Counted from the first letter of the stretch, positions 42,793-52,482 are shown. The stretch is DNA of 64,000 nucleotides from Bacteroidetes oral taxon 274 str. F0058 (GCA_000163695.1 GG774889.1:1-64000), one strand, 5' to 3'. The notes: generated from the sequence alone by a model not told the origin. Numbers and translations are program-made.

Positions 42793-44328
42793 TTACTTGG
42801 ACTGTATAGTTTTCCATATCCCATCCCTGAAGTTGTTTGATGTTAAAGTTATGTCAATAAATTCAGGAATGGAATATGGTTTTAGATTAAAACTCTGGTC
42901 TTTGATTTTGTGCCGAACAATAGAATAATCGTAAAACTCTTTTGTGTCTTGATGAATGATTGGGGCTATAAATGAAAGATACTTTGAAAGATAATTATTG
43001 ATTTTATTGTCTTCCAAAAAGTGTCGGATTACTGACGTTGTTTCGCTGTTTAGTTGTTGGGTTTTATTTCTGATTAAAGTTACTTCAATCAACCAATACA
43101 GTTTCTTTGAGTAAACCTCAATATCTCCTGTGTTTCCAGGTGCGTGTGAAATTGGCAACCCCATATAATCGGCTTTATAATTTGGTCTTATTGCAAATTT
43201 TTTACCATATTTTAACGCCAAAATTAAACTCAAATAAAATTCCAATTTCAAAGGCTCTGCAATGTATTTGAATGCAGGAATAATGTTTTTTGATGTTCCA
43301 ATATAACCAATACTTTCAACAATTTTTTCTTCGTCAAGTTCATACATTTTTATAATTTCCGACACTTTTTGAACATATTCAACGCCATCTTTTTCAACTA
43401 CTTTTTCTCTATGTTCGCTAACAATTTTAAGTAACTGATTATTATATGTTTCAAGTTTTGTAAAATATGAACTCGGAATTTCTTTTTCTTTGTCTGTCAA
43501 TTCAACATTTACCGAAAGTAAATCGTTTATATAATCATCGTTTGCAATGTTTCGGTAAATAAAAACTTTACCTCTGAATTGAATGGACACAAAACCTGTA
43601 ATAATCAAAAGACGAAGGACAACATCGGGATAATCACGCAAAATCGTCTGTGTTTTTAAATTTGCACCATATTTAGCTCTTAAAAATGTTTCAACTTCTG
43701 ACAACTCACCGAAACTGTTTTTATCGATTATTTTAAGAAAATCTTTTACATTTCCGTCATTGCTGAACGTAGAAATAATAAACTGTTCATAAGAAATACG
43801 CTCACGCTGTTTCAAAACTTCCAAAATGAATTTGAAATAGTTAAAATCGTTTGAAACATTGCGATATGGCGAACGGCGATTGTATTTCATTGCCTGAATT
43901 GAAAACGCCTCTTGTTCGTCAATTTCGTTATCTATTAGCTTTTTGGCAATTTCCGAAAATTGAAGAGGTTGTTGATATTGAGCCAAAACAAATCCCGTTT
44001 CCGACAGAGTTCTAACATAAGTCCAAAACCGAGATTGATACCCTTGCGGAAAACCGCCATCCGCTCTGCGTGTGCTATTAACAGCAATTACAGCATCCGA
44101 AATACTCTCAATAGTTGAATTTTCATCAATTTGAACACCTCCACTTGATACAATCCCCTTCAAATACAATGAAGAAACAACCTGTAAAAGCATTTCGTCA
44201 TTCAACGTCTCATTGATAAATGGCGAAATTGCAGTTAAAATTCCTTTGTATCGTTCAGGATTTCTAACAGCAGTTTCAAAAGCCATTTGCTTGTATGTTG
44301 CTACTCTTTTTATCTTTCTATCTGCCAT
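42793..44328 (-). CDS. AlwI-family type IIS restriction endonuclease
   Basis: The 511-residue protein has FINETLNDEMLLQVVSSLYL, TRRADGGFPQGYQSRFWTYV near 90 and a C-terminal nuclease region GDIEVYSKKLYWLIEVTLIR near 415 with the D-x(n)-E-x-T pattern of the AlwI/BstNBI group. AlwI cuts to one side of GGATC. The start overlaps the stop of the upstream methyltransferase by 1 nt (TAATG). The exact site recognised here is unknown. Together with two adenine methyltransferases it forms a complete system for an asymmetric site. Confidence 0.78.
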   Translation of the reverse strand: MADRKIKRVATYKQMAFETAVRNPERYKGILTAISPFINETLNDEMLLQVVSSLYLKGIVSSGGVQIDENSTIESISDAVIAVNSTRRADGGFPQGYQSRFWTYVRTLSETGFVLAQYQQPLQFSEIAKKLIDNEIDEQEAFSIQAMKYNRRSPYRNVSNDFNYFKFILEVLKQRERISYEQFIISTFSNDGNVKDFLKIIDKNSFGELSEVETFLRAKYGANLKTQTILRDYPDVVLRLLIITGFVSIQFRGKVFIYRNIANDDYINDLLSVNVELTDKEKEIPSSYFTKLETYNNQLLKIVSEHREKVVEKDGVEYVQKVSEIIKMYELDEEKIVESIGYIGTSKNIIPAFKYIAEPLKLEFYLSLILALKYGKKFAIRPNYKADYMGLPISHAPGNTGDIEVYSKKLYWLIEVTLIRNKTQQLNSETTSVIRHFLEDNKINNYLSKYLSFIAPIIHQDTKEFYDYSIVRHKIKDQSFNLKPYSIPEFIDITLTSNNFRDGIWKTIQSK

Positions 44329-45290
44329 TATGTTGTTGTTTCAAAATTAATTTGTTTTTGTTTTGGGATAAAAACTTCGGGCTTATAATTTGTAACTAAA
44401 ACTTCATTAAAAACTTTGTTCGAATTATCGTGATAACTTATATAATTACTTTTTATCCGATAACTATTGTATTGCTTCGCCCAATCGATAAACAAAGTGT
44501 TTTCCTTTCCTTTGTAATGGGTTACATTTGAAATTGCAAATTTAATGTTTTTTTTATTAAGACTATCAAGCGTTTGCAACAGTTCATTTTCGGTTTGTTT
44601 GTCCCAAAGTTTGTTGTATTCGCTGAATGTTATTAAATAAGGCGGATCTAAATAAACAAGATCATTTTCTTGATAATTAATTGAATGAAGAAAAACTTTA
44701 AAATCTAAATTATGCCAAGTTAGTTGTTTTGTTTTGTTTAATTTAAAATAATCGGAAAGCGCATTAAAAACATTTTTATTAAAATCCACATTTCCCACAG
44801 GTAAATTATAATCGCCTGCACTATTGAAACGCAACATTCTATTAAAACCATAAATCAAAAGCACATATAAAACAGCAGTATTTCTTTCTTTTGATTGGTT
44901 ATAATCGGTTTTTAATTTATTAAAATTTTCTTTGTTGAAATGGGCATAGTAAGTTTTTTTATACTGTTCTTTAAGCTCAATAGGCACAATATCTTCTTCA
45001 TAAGAAAAGGACAAATTATATTTGCGGATAATTGAAAAAATTAAATTGTAAAATTCACTTTCTTTTTCGATAAATGAGCACAAAAACTTATGAATATCAA
45101 TAACATTTTTGTCAATATCGTTCAACAAATACCTTTCTGCTTTAACATTAAGATATACAGAGCCACCGCCAACAAAAGGCTCAATGAATTGATTGATAGT
45201 GGCAGGAAAAAGAGTTTTTATTTCCTTTATTAGTTTATGTTTATCACCAACATAAAAGAGAGGAGAACGATTTATTTTTTCTTTTTTCAT
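44328..45290 (-). CDS. Dam-family adenine-N6 DNA methyltransferase
   Basis: 320 residues, D12 class: SPLFYVGDKHKLIKEI at the start, FVGGGSVYLN near 40 (SAM binding) and DPPYLITF near 217 (catalytic). It would methylate adenine on one strand of the recognition site. It overlaps the upstream methyltransferase by 47 nt and the endonuclease by 1 nt. Confidence 0.85.
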   Translation of the reverse strand: MKKEKINRSPLFYVGDKHKLIKEIKTLFPATINQFIEPFVGGGSVYLNVKAERYLLNDIDKNVIDIHKFLCSFIEKESEFYNLIFSIIRKYNLSFSYEEDIVPIELKEQYKKTYYAHFNKENFNKLKTDYNQSKERNTAVLYVLLIYGFNRMLRFNSAGDYNLPVGNVDFNKNVFNALSDYFKLNKTKQLTWHNLDFKVFLHSINYQENDLVYLDPPYLITFSEYNKLWDKQTENELLQTLDSLNKKNIKFAISNVTHYKGKENTLFIDWAKQYNSYRIKSNYISYHDNSNKVFNEVLVTNYKPEVFIPKQKQINFETTT

Positions 45291-46614
45291 CTACTTTGGT
45301 AATAAATAACAACTCTTTATGGTCGTCAAATTCAGTTTTTCCTGTATTGAAAAAGCGATGCGAACACTCAAAAACTTTTGTATCTCCGCACTTATTCAAA
45401 ATGTTTTTAATTTCTTCTAATTTAATTTTATTTTCGGAAGAATGACTTTTTGCATTGTAAGTATTGTTGTAAGAAACCACTAAAAACCTTGCATTTAGCT
45501 GATAAACAAGGTTTTCAAATGCATTTTTTGCTTTGGTAGTGCAGTAAAGACTGCTATTTTCGGGTGCGGGTTTTAGAGCTATGCCGTAAAGTTTGGGTTG
45601 GTTCCATTTTACAAGCGTTTCGTACAAATGATAAAATCTATTATATTGTCTTGAATTGTATGGTGGGTCAATGTAAACCAAATCTGATTTTATTTGTTTG
45701 GCGAGTTTGTTGGCATCTTCGCGGTAAATTTTAACATTTTCAAAATCTTGTGCATCAATCAAACGCAATCGCAATGGCTGTGATTTTATCGGTTTTTTGA
45801 TGTATGCGTCAAAGTGTCCGACTGTATTAGCCAATTTGTCGATATTATAAATCAGCGTGGCTAAAAGTATATTGTATTCTTTTTTAGAAAGTTCTGGTTT
45901 TAAATCTTCAATATCTTGGCGTATATATCCTATTAGTTTTGCAGTATTATGTTCATAGAATTTTCCGCCAAAATTTTCTGAAAAATAATTTTCTTCAATC
46001 AAATCAACGTTTATTGTGTTGTAATTGGATATAATATCGTTTAATTTCTCTTTGCTCCAATTACCTTTTGCAAAAAATCCGTTGTAAATTACATTATTTG
46101 CGTACAATATATCATTGATAATTATACTATTATATTTTTTTATCGCTTGATTTGAAATGGAAGCTGTTCCCGCAAAAATATCTACAAAAGTGCCAATATT
46201 TTCAGTTTCTTTATCTATCAAATCCATTATCCAATCGGTAAGTTTGGCTTTACTGCCAATGTATCTGCGACTTTCTAAAGATATTGGTTTTGGGTAAATC
46301 GTATCTTGGAATAACTGAATGTATTGATTCCCGTATTTTATTTTATCTTCGGCGACTTTAAGTGTTTCTATGGCAAATTCCGGATATTCAAAAGAATAAA
46401 CAATTTTGTCGCTTTCACGCTGAATAATCAATGCTTTGTTGTCACAATTGTAAAATTTAGCCAACTTTTGCAACTGCTCAACAGTAGGCAACCGCTTACC
46501 GTTTTCAATTTTGCTCAACTGTGTTAAATCAATGTCTAATACTTGCTGAACTTCTTGCAAAAGATGTCCTTTTTCCTCTCTTATCTCTTTTAGTATATGT
46601 CCGATCGTGCGCAT
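45244..46614 (-). CDS. adenine DNA methyltransferase with N-terminal HTH domain
   Basis: 456 residues. An XRE-type helix-turn-helix (about 8-60, with LQEVQQVLDIDLTQLSKIEN) is fused to a D12-class methyltransferase with RRYIGSKAKLTDWIMDLI, FAGTASIS near 142 and DPPYNSRQYN near 316. The second enzyme is needed for the other strand of an asymmetric site. The HTH may let it control its own promoter, as separate C proteins do in other systems; that is inference. First gene of the operon. Confidence 0.85.
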   Translation of the reverse strand: MRTIGHILKEIREEKGHLLQEVQQVLDIDLTQLSKIENGKRLPTVEQLQKLAKFYNCDNKALIIQRESDKIVYSFEYPEFAIETLKVAEDKIKYGNQYIQLFQDTIYPKPISLESRRYIGSKAKLTDWIMDLIDKETENIGTFVDIFAGTASISNQAIKKYNSIIINDILYANNVIYNGFFAKGNWSKEKLNDIISNYNTINVDLIEENYFSENFGGKFYEHNTAKLIGYIRQDIEDLKPELSKKEYNILLATLIYNIDKLANTVGHFDAYIKKPIKSQPLRLRLIDAQDFENVKIYREDANKLAKQIKSDLVYIDPPYNSRQYNRFYHLYETLVKWNQPKLYGIALKPAPENSSLYCTTKAKNAFENLVYQLNARFLVVSYNNTYNAKSHSSENKIKLEEIKNILNKCGDTKVFECSHRFFNTGKTEFDDHKELLFITKVDEKRKNKSFSSLLCW

Positions 46615-46904
46615 ATTTTATTTTTTGACTTCAAAGGGCAAAATTACAAATAAACTCTAATTATTCGCACAAAAAATCATTTATTTCTGTGTATAAAAAA
46701 ACAACTAATTTTCATTCAACGCACTACCGCCGCTACACTTGCAGGCAACTTTTAGGCGTATAGATTTCTGTACCAAAATTATACCAAAAATTTCAATAGT
46801 ACCAATGATTTTATATGAAATCCTAGCAACACTCCAAACAAATCGCTGTTACACAGCAAAATTAAACACATGTAATATTGCTTGAATGTTCAAGAGAATC
46901 CCCC
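46615..46904. other. intergenic region upstream of the restriction-modification operon
   Basis: No gene seen. It must contain the promoter of the operon. GTACCAAAATTATACCAAAA (46771-46790) and a second GTACCAA follow, and CTTGAATGTTCAAG (46881-46894) is a perfect palindrome. No recombinase is encoded here. Confidence 0.4.
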
Positions 46905-46924
46905 CTCTCTACCGATAGTTTTTT
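46905..46924. repeat. 20-bp direct repeat, right copy
   Basis: Identical to 42581-42600. It lies 12 nt before the terminator of the acyl-CoA dehydrogenase operon. Confidence 0.75.
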
Positions 46925-46936
46925 GAAGCAAATGGC

Positions 46937-46976
46937 AAAAAAACGAGACAGTGTACTATCGGGTAGTACACTGTCT
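46937..46976 (-). terminator. terminator of the etfBA-acyl-CoA dehydrogenase operon
   Basis: A 13-bp perfect stem (46946-46958 with 46964-46976) and, on the minus strand, a run of seven T (complement of 46937-46943). It follows the stop codon of the dehydrogenase gene by about 25 nt. Confidence 0.85.
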
Positions 46977-47001
46977 GCTTATAAAGTATTATGAGAATAT
47001 T

Positions 47002-48705
47002 TTACTTTTTGTAATACTCCAAATCCTCTATCTTGAAATTGTCGATATAGGCTTTTATCTTAGCTATCTCAGCCTCACCGTAGCGAACATAAACTTCTGC
47101 CGAAGTTTTATATTGCTCGTCGATAGTAGCGTCTCTGAGAAGCAGATAACCGAATACGCAGTGCGAAGCAGCCTCTACCAGACGACGTGCCATAAAGTCG
47201 AGCAAATCGGTATTCTTAGCCTCAGCTACCTTGCCTGCCAACTCTTCGTAGACATTAGTCATAGCTATCAGACGTTGCTTGAGCGGATTGAGGCATTCGC
47301 AGTATATCTCCTGTTCGTATGTACGTATCTGAGTGAGGTATGTACCTGTCGTAACGTGGCGAATAGCAGCAATGACCTGCAACTGAGTAGTTCCCTCGTA
47401 GATATTGGTGATACGTGCGTCGCGTGTGAGGCGTTCGCAGGCATAGTCTTTCATATATCCCGAGCCGCCGTGTATCTGAATACAGTCATAAGTATTCTGG
47501 TTGGCAAACTCCGAAGCCATACCCTTGCCCATCGGAGTGAATGCATCGGAGAGCTTAGAATATTTCTTCATCTCCTGACGCTCTTCGGGTGTAAGCTGGC
47601 GTTCGCGGGCAATATCTTCGAGAGCCTTGTAGACATCGACAAAACGAGCCGTCTCGTATAGCATAGCACGCGACGCATCGGCTTTGGCGCGTATCAGAGA
47701 GAGCATCTCGTACACAGGCGGGAACTCTATGATGGCTTTGCCAAACTGTCGGCGTTCGAGAGCATAGGCATACGCCTCGCGGTAAGCAGCTTCCGACAGT
47801 CCTGTCGATTGTGCTATGATACCCAGACGAGCACCGTTCATAAGCGACATAACGTATTTGATAAGTCCCAGACGGCGTTCGCCTACGAGTTCGGCTTTTG
47901 CGTTTTTATAGACGAGTTCGCAGGTAGGAGCTCCTTTGATGCCCTTTTTGTTCTCGATACGACGCACGTCTACGCCTCCGTTGCGTTTGTCGTATACAAA
48001 CATCGAAAGCCCGCGTCCGTCTTTAGTACCCTCTTCGGAACGGGCAAGTACGAGGTGAATATCGGAGTCGCCATTGGTGATGAAGCGTTTGACACCGTTA
48101 AGCCGCCAGCAGTTCTCTTTTTCGTCGAAAGAGGCTCTGAGCATAACAGCCTGCAGGTCGGAGCCTGCATCGGGCTCTGTAAGGTCCATCGACATCGTTT
48201 CGCCCGCCGATATACGCGGCAGATAACGTTGATGTTGATCAAGGCTGCCCGCCTCGTAAAGCGTCTCGGCACAGTCTTGCAGCCCCCATACGTTCTGGAA
48301 CGAAGCGTCGGCACGCGAAATCATATCGGCAATCATCACATTGACAGTGATAGGGAAGTTAAGCCCGCCGTAAACACGCGGCAGGGTAACACCCATAAGG
48401 TCTGCCCTACGCATTGCATCGAGGTTTTGCGATGTGCCTCGGGCATAGGTAACGCGGTTGTTGTGCAACGTAGGTGCTTCGTGGTCGACGCTCTCTGCAT
48501 TGGGAGCAATGATGTCGCCGCATATCTCGCCGGCTATCTCGAGTACCTTGTCGTAACTGTCGATAGCATCGGCAAAATCTATCGGTGCGTAGTCGTATTT
48601 ACCGCGGTCTGTATAGTTTCTCTCTTTTAGCTCCACTATGCGTTTCATCAAATCATTTTTCAGATTGAGCCTCAACGCAGGAGTATCTATATAAAAATTT
48701 GCCAT
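47002..48705 (-). CDS. acyl-CoA dehydrogenase
   Basis: 567 residues: an acyl-CoA dehydrogenase domain (about 60-450) and the C-terminal extension of the larger members. Motifs are MDLTEPDAGSDLQAV (FAD/substrate loop near 175), RRQFGKAIIEFPPVYEMLS near 315 and RITNIYEGTTQLQVIAAIRH near 430, where the Glu of YEGTTQ is at the catalytic-base position. It oxidises or reduces an acyl-CoA while exchanging electrons with the EtfAB encoded just upstream. Chain length is unknown. Confidence 0.88.
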   Translation of the reverse strand: MANFYIDTPALRLNLKNDLMKRIVELKERNYTDRGKYDYAPIDFADAIDSYDKVLEIAGEICGDIIAPNAESVDHEAPTLHNNRVTYARGTSQNLDAMRRADLMGVTLPRVYGGLNFPITVNVMIADMISRADASFQNVWGLQDCAETLYEAGSLDQHQRYLPRISAGETMSMDLTEPDAGSDLQAVMLRASFDEKENCWRLNGVKRFITNGDSDIHLVLARSEEGTKDGRGLSMFVYDKRNGGVDVRRIENKKGIKGAPTCELVYKNAKAELVGERRLGLIKYVMSLMNGARLGIIAQSTGLSEAAYREAYAYALERRQFGKAIIEFPPVYEMLSLIRAKADASRAMLYETARFVDVYKALEDIARERQLTPEERQEMKKYSKLSDAFTPMGKGMASEFANQNTYDCIQIHGGSGYMKDYACERLTRDARITNIYEGTTQLQVIAAIRHVTTGTYLTQIRTYEQEIYCECLNPLKQRLIAMTNVYEELAGKVAEAKNTDLLDFMARRLVEAASHCVFGYLLLRDATIDEQYKTSAEVYVRYGEAEIAKIKAYIDNFKIEDLEYYKK

Positions 48706-48742
48706 ATCTTAGTTTTAAAATTTTTATTAAACAAACAACAGA

Positions 48743-49762
48743 TTATTTGCTGTTCTTCTTATAATATTTTATCATTTTGGGTATCACCTCCTCTACCGTG
48801 CCGTTGATGACATAGTCGGCAATGGCGTTGATAGGTGCGTCGGGGTCGTTGTTGACCGATATTATCATAGCCGAATCCTGCATACCTGCAATGTGCTGTA
48901 TCTGACCCGATATGCCACAAGCGATATATAGCTTCGGGCGAACTGTTACGCCTGTCTGCCCTATCTGACGGTCGTGGTCGACAAAGCCTGCGTCGACGGC
49001 GGCACGAGTGGCGCCTACTTCGGCGTGTAGCTCCTTGGCAAGCGAGAAAAGCATATCGAAGTTTTCTTTCGAGCCCATACCGTATCCGCCGGCAATCACT
49101 ATGGGCGAACCCTTGAGGTTGTGCTTTGCCTTCTCTACGTGGCGTTCGATGATATTGACTACAAAGTCGGCATCGGATACATATTTGGCGACATCGTGTT
49201 TTACAACTTCGGTCTTGTAGGCGGCGTCGAAAATCTCTTTTTTCATCACACCCTCGCGGACAGTGGCCATCTGCGGGCGATTGTCGGGGTTGATGATAGT
49301 TGCCACGATATTGCCCCCAAAAGCGGGACGAATCTGGTAAAGGAGTTTCTCGTAGGTCTTACCTGCCTTTCGGTCTTCGTGCGAACCTATCTCGAGAGCT
49401 GTACAGTCGGCAGTGAGTCCCGAAAAGAGCGACGACGACACACGCGGTCCGAGGTCGCGACCGATGACGGTAGCTCCCATAAGGCACACCTGCGGCTGCT
49501 CTTGTTTGAATAGATTGATGATGATAGAAGTATGCGGCAGCGACGTGTACGGATACAGTCTCTTGTCGTCGAAGAGATGCAATATGTCTACTCCGTAAGG
49601 AGCCACTTGGCGTTCGATACCGTCGAGATTGTGCCCTATTGCTACGGCTTCGAGTTTGCAGCCGAGCTGAGCGGCAAGTGATTTACCTTTTGTCAGAAGT
49701 TCGAGGCTGACGTCGAGCACAGCACCGTCTTCTATTTCGCAGTATACAAATAGATTGTTCAT
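48743..49762 (-). CDS. etfA: electron transfer flavoprotein alpha subunit
   Basis: 339 residues with the FAD domain signature: GGYGMGSKENFDMLFSLAKE near 225, AVDAGFVDHDRQIGQTG near 257, then KLYIACGISGQIQHIAGMQD. Forms a heterodimer with EtfB (49 nt upstream) and carries electrons for the dehydrogenase encoded 37 nt downstream. Confidence 0.92.
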   Translation of the reverse strand: MNNLFVYCEIEDGAVLDVSLELLTKGKSLAAQLGCKLEAVAIGHNLDGIERQVAPYGVDILHLFDDKRLYPYTSLPHTSIIINLFKQEQPQVCLMGATVIGRDLGPRVSSSLFSGLTADCTALEIGSHEDRKAGKTYEKLLYQIRPAFGGNIVATIINPDNRPQMATVREGVMKKEIFDAAYKTEVVKHDVAKYVSDADFVVNIIERHVEKAKHNLKGSPIVIAGGYGMGSKENFDMLFSLAKELHAEVGATRAAVDAGFVDHDRQIGQTGVTVRPKLYIACGISGQIQHIAGMQDSAMIISVNNDPDAPINAIADYVINGTVEEVIPKMIKYYKKNSK

Positions 49763-49811
49763 TATATTCTTTTCTGTTTTTTTCTGAATAAATTAAATAA
49801 TGCCGTAAAAA

Positions 49812-50693
49812 TCAACCGATAGTATGGTTCTCTATCAGTTCCTTCATCAAATCGTCTATCTCGTCATCGGCAGACGAAATCACTTTGCTCTCTTTGGCTT
49901 GGAAAACAATATTCTGTATGGTCTTGACCTTTGTCGGCGAGCCCGAAAGCCCACATTGCACCACATCGGCATCTACATCTGCCACACTCCATTCCTCGAT
50001 ATTAAGGTATGGGTATTGCTTGTAATCGTCCTCGTAAGGCAGGGGCTGACCCGCCTTGGTTATTTCGGCTTTTTCCTGAACGCCCAGAGCACGTTTGTAC
50101 TTCTGCACAAGTTTTGCATTACGCGGGCGGCACTCGGCAGCCGAGCCATTTACGGTAATCAGTAGAGGCATAGGAGCTTCGACCGTCTCTACTCCGCCTG
50201 CTATGCCGCGGCGAATGGTAATCTTGGAGTTCTCTATCTTCATTATCTCCTCGGCGTATGTTACCTGCGGCAGACCGAGCTTCTCGGCTACCTGAGGTCC
50301 TACCTGAGCCGTGTCGCCGTCGATAGCCTGGCGTCCGCCTATGATGAGGTCGAAGTCGCCTATCTTGCGGATAGCCATACTCAGAGCGTAAGAGGTAGCC
50401 AAGGTATCGGCACCGGCAAAGGCTCTGTCGGTAAGCAGGTATCCGTTGTCGGCTCCTCGGAACATTCCTTCACGGATGATTTCGGCGGCACGTCCGGGAC
50501 CCATCGTGAGCATTGTTATGGTAGTGCCGGGGAACTTGTCTTTTATGCGAAGGGCTTGTTCCAATGCGTTCAAGTCTTCGGGATTGAAGATAGCCGGCAG
50601 CGCACCGCGGTTGATAGTGCCGTCTTCTTTCATAGCATCTTTGCCCACATTTCGAGTGTCGGGCACTTGTTTTGCTAAAACGATAATTCTCAT
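49812..50693 (-). CDS. etfB: electron transfer flavoprotein beta subunit
   Basis: 293 residues: MRIIVLAKQVPDT start, ALSMAIRKIGDFDLIIGGRQ near 105 and AIDGDTAQVGPQVAEKLGLP near 125 (AMP/FAD binding). The DGDTAQVGP form is common in EtfB proteins of electron-bifurcating butyryl-CoA dehydrogenase complexes in anaerobes, which suggests but does not prove bifurcation here. First gene of the operon. Confidence 0.92.
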   Translation of the reverse strand: MRIIVLAKQVPDTRNVGKDAMKEDGTINRGALPAIFNPEDLNALEQALRIKDKFPGTTITMLTMGPGRAAEIIREGMFRGADNGYLLTDRAFAGADTLATSYALSMAIRKIGDFDLIIGGRQAIDGDTAQVGPQVAEKLGLPQVTYAEEIMKIENSKITIRRGIAGGVETVEAPMPLLITVNGSAAECRPRNAKLVQKYKRALGVQEKAEITKAGQPLPYEDDYKQYPYLNIEEWSVADVDADVVQCGLSGSPTKVKTIQNIVFQAKESKVISSADDEIDDLMKELIENHTIG

Positions 50694-50749
50694 ATTATTA
50701 GAACACTTATATTTTTAAAATTAAATTCTCTATTTCAAAAAGCCAACTG

Positions 50750-50780
50750 CAAAGGTAAGCAAAATTCTTAAAATACCAAC
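50750..50780 (-). promoter_or_regulatory. promoter of the etf operon
   Basis: On the minus strand GTTG (50777-50780), a 19-nt spacer and TACCTTTG (50750-50757) match the Bacteroidetes promoter well; the start codon at 50693 follows after about 50 nt. Confidence 0.6.
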
Positions 50781-50893
50781 CACCTTGTCAATATTGGCTG
50801 ATGTTTTTAGACGGTCATAGGGTAGAAATTCTTCTAAAAAAGCAATCTTGAGCAAAAAACAAAAATGTCTATTAATTTGTAAAAATATATCGC

Positions 50894-50901
50894 TACCTTT
50901 G
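50894..50901 (+). promoter_or_regulatory. -7 box for the SMI1-like gene
   Basis: TACCTTTG matches the consensus; a TTTG at 50876 is too close to be an ideal -33 element. The start codon is 37 nt downstream. Confidence 0.45.
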
Positions 50902-50937
50902 CAGAAACGTTTTTTACATGTCTAAATATACAAAAAT

Positions 50938-51612
50938 ATGCCCAATATCTTATTACAACAATTAGAAAACGCATTGCCCGAAGGAATGCAAATCCCCGAG
51001 GAATTGCGAAAACTCTATCAGTGGATAGAGGACAACTGTTATTATGAGGACAGAGACGGCGTGCGTTACGGCTATCTCTATCCGCAAGATAAGCTAAGAG
51101 ACAGCTGGACAGACGACGAGCGAGAAGGCGGTACCGATATTACTTTCAATGTAGATGAAGAATCCTATCGTAATGATCTGTTAGCAATACTATACCAACA
51201 GTACGCAGAGGAAGTGGGACGCCGTTTGTTGTCTTTTGCCCGCAGTGGAGGCGATGGTTCGGAATGTGCCCTGTGGCTGGACGATGAAGGGCGTACCCAA
51301 ATCGTGCATATCGGGTCGGGTTCAGGCTCTGTGATGACCTGTATATTGGTGAAAAACGGTTTGGATTTCTTGAGACTCTTAGCTATCGGCTACGACGAGA
51401 TTTGTTGGGACGAGTATTATCCGCTACCTCCTAACAGTAATGAGAACGAAATGTTCATCCACCCAAATACAAAGTACCAAGAGTGGGTACAAAATACCTT
51501 CCGTACCACTATCCCCAAGACAGGATTGGAAGTTGTAACCCCTCACGGAATGGATGGCGAACCCTCTGACGACCCTTTTTTGAATTGGTTTTTTGAGATG
51601 ACAGATGTGTAA
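50938..51612 (+). CDS. SMI1/KNR4 (SUKH)-like protein
   Basis: 224 residues, cytosolic and acidic. It opens LLQQLENALPEGMQIPEELR, the usual SUKH beginning in which a helix is followed by LP-x(n)-L-x-x-Y/F, and later has GDGSECALWLDDEGRTQIVH and FLRLLAIGYDEICW, matching the strand and terminal helix of the fold. SUKH proteins are often immunity proteins of toxin systems. No toxin is beside it. Confidence 0.55.
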   Translation: MPNILLQQLENALPEGMQIPEELRKLYQWIEDNCYYEDRDGVRYGYLYPQDKLRDSWTDDEREGGTDITFNVDEESYRNDLLAILYQQYAEEVGRRLLSFARSGGDGSECALWLDDEGRTQIVHIGSGSGSVMTCILVKNGLDFLRLLAIGYDEICWDEYYPLPPNSNENEMFIHPNTKYQEWVQNTFRTTIPKTGLEVVTPHGMDGEPSDDPFLNWFFEMTDV

Positions 51613-51672
51613 AAACATTTCATAATCAAAGCGTCAAACAAACAAAAGAATTTCAAAAAAGACTATATCATT

Positions 51673-52413
51673 ATGCTCTCAAGAGAAAACATTCAAGAAT
51701 TGAACGACCATTTACAGGCGTTCCCAAAGGCAGAAGACATCTTTACGGAAGACCAACAATGGCTCAGAAAGCATTTTCTGCCCCTGATGAGTATCGATTT
51801 GGTAGAACTCAACCCCGAATGGGCAGGGCAAAAGGTATATATACTCAGTCCGTTTGAGCCTTACGAGGTTTATATAGGCTATAATACTACCGAATATCAT
51901 AATGAATATACTGCTACGAATTGGTTAGCCTTTAAATTGACTGATGATAATAAGTTTGAGTTTCTGGGAAAAGAAGGATTTTTTGAAAGAACAGCCATTC
52001 ACGACTGGGATTTCAATTCCGAAGAAGAAAAAGAATTTCAAGAAATGCAGAAAGGCTACGAGAAAAGTAAAGCAAATTTCGAGAAATACGGTTCATTAAT
52101 TAATTTATATTCTCTTGAATACGATGGAAAACTGAATAAAGTGAACTATTTAAACAGATTTGGGGGAGATATATGGGACGGAAATTGGACTACAACTATT
52201 GAAAGTGATGAGTATCCGAAAGCATTTGATATGAAAATAGAAATAGGTAATGACCTCCCTAACGATGGGATTAGTATAACCTATCAAGGAAACCCTTTCT
52301 ATTTTATTGCAGAAACGGCAAGTTACGATTGGTATGGTGGCGGTATCGATGCTATCATTATGCTTTACGAGCCCGTAAGCCGTATCGTGCTATTCACTTT
52401 TGATTATTCGTAA
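51673..52413 (+). CDS. unknown 246-residue protein
   Basis: Starts 60 nt after the SMI1-like gene. Cytosolic and acidic with many aromatic residues (FGGDIWDGNWTTTIE, ETASYDWYGGGIDAIIMLYE). No family recognised. Its place beside a SUKH-like gene suggests another accessory or immunity protein, but that is only context. Confidence 0.5.
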   Translation: MLSRENIQELNDHLQAFPKAEDIFTEDQQWLRKHFLPLMSIDLVELNPEWAGQKVYILSPFEPYEVYIGYNTTEYHNEYTATNWLAFKLTDDNKFEFLGKEGFFERTAIHDWDFNSEEEKEFQEMQKGYEKSKANFEKYGSLINLYSLEYDGKLNKVNYLNRFGGDIWDGNWTTTIESDEYPKAFDMKIEIGNDLPNDGISITYQGNPFYFIAETASYDWYGGGIDAIIMLYEPVSRIVLFTFDYS

Positions 52414-52482
52414 ATTGATTAAGCAATTTAAACATATTAACAATTTAATTAAATCATTAATTGCCCGTGCGGCTCGTATCGA

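Noticed and set aside
46615..46800. GTACCAAAATTATACCAAAA segment as the end of an integrase gene
   Set aside because: It resembles sequence near mobile-element integrases, but no frame of useful length or catalytic motif is present.
47809..48630. 273-codon open frame opposite the acyl-CoA dehydrogenase
   Set aside because: Mirror of a coding strand with strong codon bias; no domain.
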